The notes beneath the pieces are model-generated. The model was not told where the DNA came from, did no database searches, and saw nothing but the letters and a program-made list of their open reading frames with translations. The position numbers and the translations under genes were made by a program. From contig NZ_CAMLIX010000264.1 in assembly GCF_946479975.1 (NCBI RefSeq), forward strand, positions 1-6,281: DNA of 6,281 nt, in the 5' to 3' direction. Below, in pieces: positions 6,147 through 6,281 of this stretch. This DNA is from an uncultured Flavobacterium sp. GTDB lineage: Bacteria; Bacteroidota; Bacteroidia; Flavobacteriales; Flavobacteriaceae. Numbering within the stretch: position 1 is the stretch's first letter; every line of letters starts with the position of its first letter.

Positions 6147-6281
6147 TTAATCAAAAAACTCTTTTTCTTCGTATTTAATAGGAATAATTGAAATTCCTTT
6201 TTGCAAAAGTAAATTATTAGGAAAAACGATTTTCTCTCCTTCTTTGGTTTTTAAACTTACGTGAAAAGTGTTTATATCTTC
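6147..6281 (-). CDS. C-terminal end of an MscS-like mechanosensitive channel protein (cut by window edge)
   Basis: Only the last 44 residues are present, entering from the right edge and ending at TAA (6149-6147). The segment EDINTFHVSLKTKEGEKIVF, followed by PNNLLLQKGISII, resembles the MscS beta domain, where a strand pair (T-x-L-x-T-x-D/E-G) leads into the characteristic PN motif, here at residues 21-22 of the visible part. If so, this is an inner-membrane channel that opens on membrane tension. The protein ends 22 residues after the PN, so the C-terminal alpha/beta domain of E. coli MscS is absent, as in short Bacteroidota members. The assignment rests on a short fragment. No intrinsic terminator is visible after the stop. 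Confidence 0.62.
   Translation of the reverse strand, partial: EDINTFHVSLKTKEGEKIVFPNNLLLQKGISIIPIKYEEKEFFD

Overview
The window looks like a chromosomal segment from a Flavobacterium-type member of the Bacteroidota. The DNA is AT-rich. Several genes begin with typical Bacteroidota envelope signals, and two promoters fit the Bacteroidota sigma pattern (TTTG, then about 18-20 bp, then TAnnTTTG). A-rich leaders replace Shine-Dalgarno sequences. All six genes lie on the minus strand, so transcription runs from high to low coordinates. Four are complete; one is cut by each window edge.

Layout in order of transcription: (1) 6281-6147, the C-terminal 44 residues of a protein resembling the MscS beta domain; (2) 6042-4942, an AI-2E/PerM-family polytopic membrane protein; (3) 4862-3030, an exported outer-membrane beta-barrel with one POTRA-like domain (Omp85-superfamily-like); (4) 2840-2319, a small exported Tyr-rich protein with a His/Asp/Arg tail; (5) 2101-479, a predicted surface lipoprotein with an LVIVD-type beta-propeller followed by a short repeat solenoid; (6) 296-1, the N-terminus of an exported PIG-L-type deacetylase carrying the AHPDDE motif.

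Genes 4 and 5 each end in a clear intrinsic terminator (2259-2293 and 412-441) and are probably single-gene units. Between genes 1, 2 and 3 I see neither a good terminator nor a good promoter, so those three may be partly cotranscribed. The common theme is the cell envelope: inner-membrane channel and transporter, outer-membrane barrel, exported small protein, surface lipoprotein and exported hydrolase. I see no evidence that they form one pathway.

I found no mobile element, CRISPR array, RNA gene or defence system, and nothing that clearly amounts to an undescribed system. The points most worth checking are: the six-rung NSN/GS repeat fused to a propeller in gene 5; the replacement of the usual Arg of the Omp85 L6 motif by Ala in gene 3; a pair of 14-bp direct repeats exactly 21 bp apart upstream of gene 4; and a 20-bp palindrome upstream of the gene 5 promoter. 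No stretch over 300 bases lacks a gene; the longest gap is the 217 bases between genes 4 and 5.
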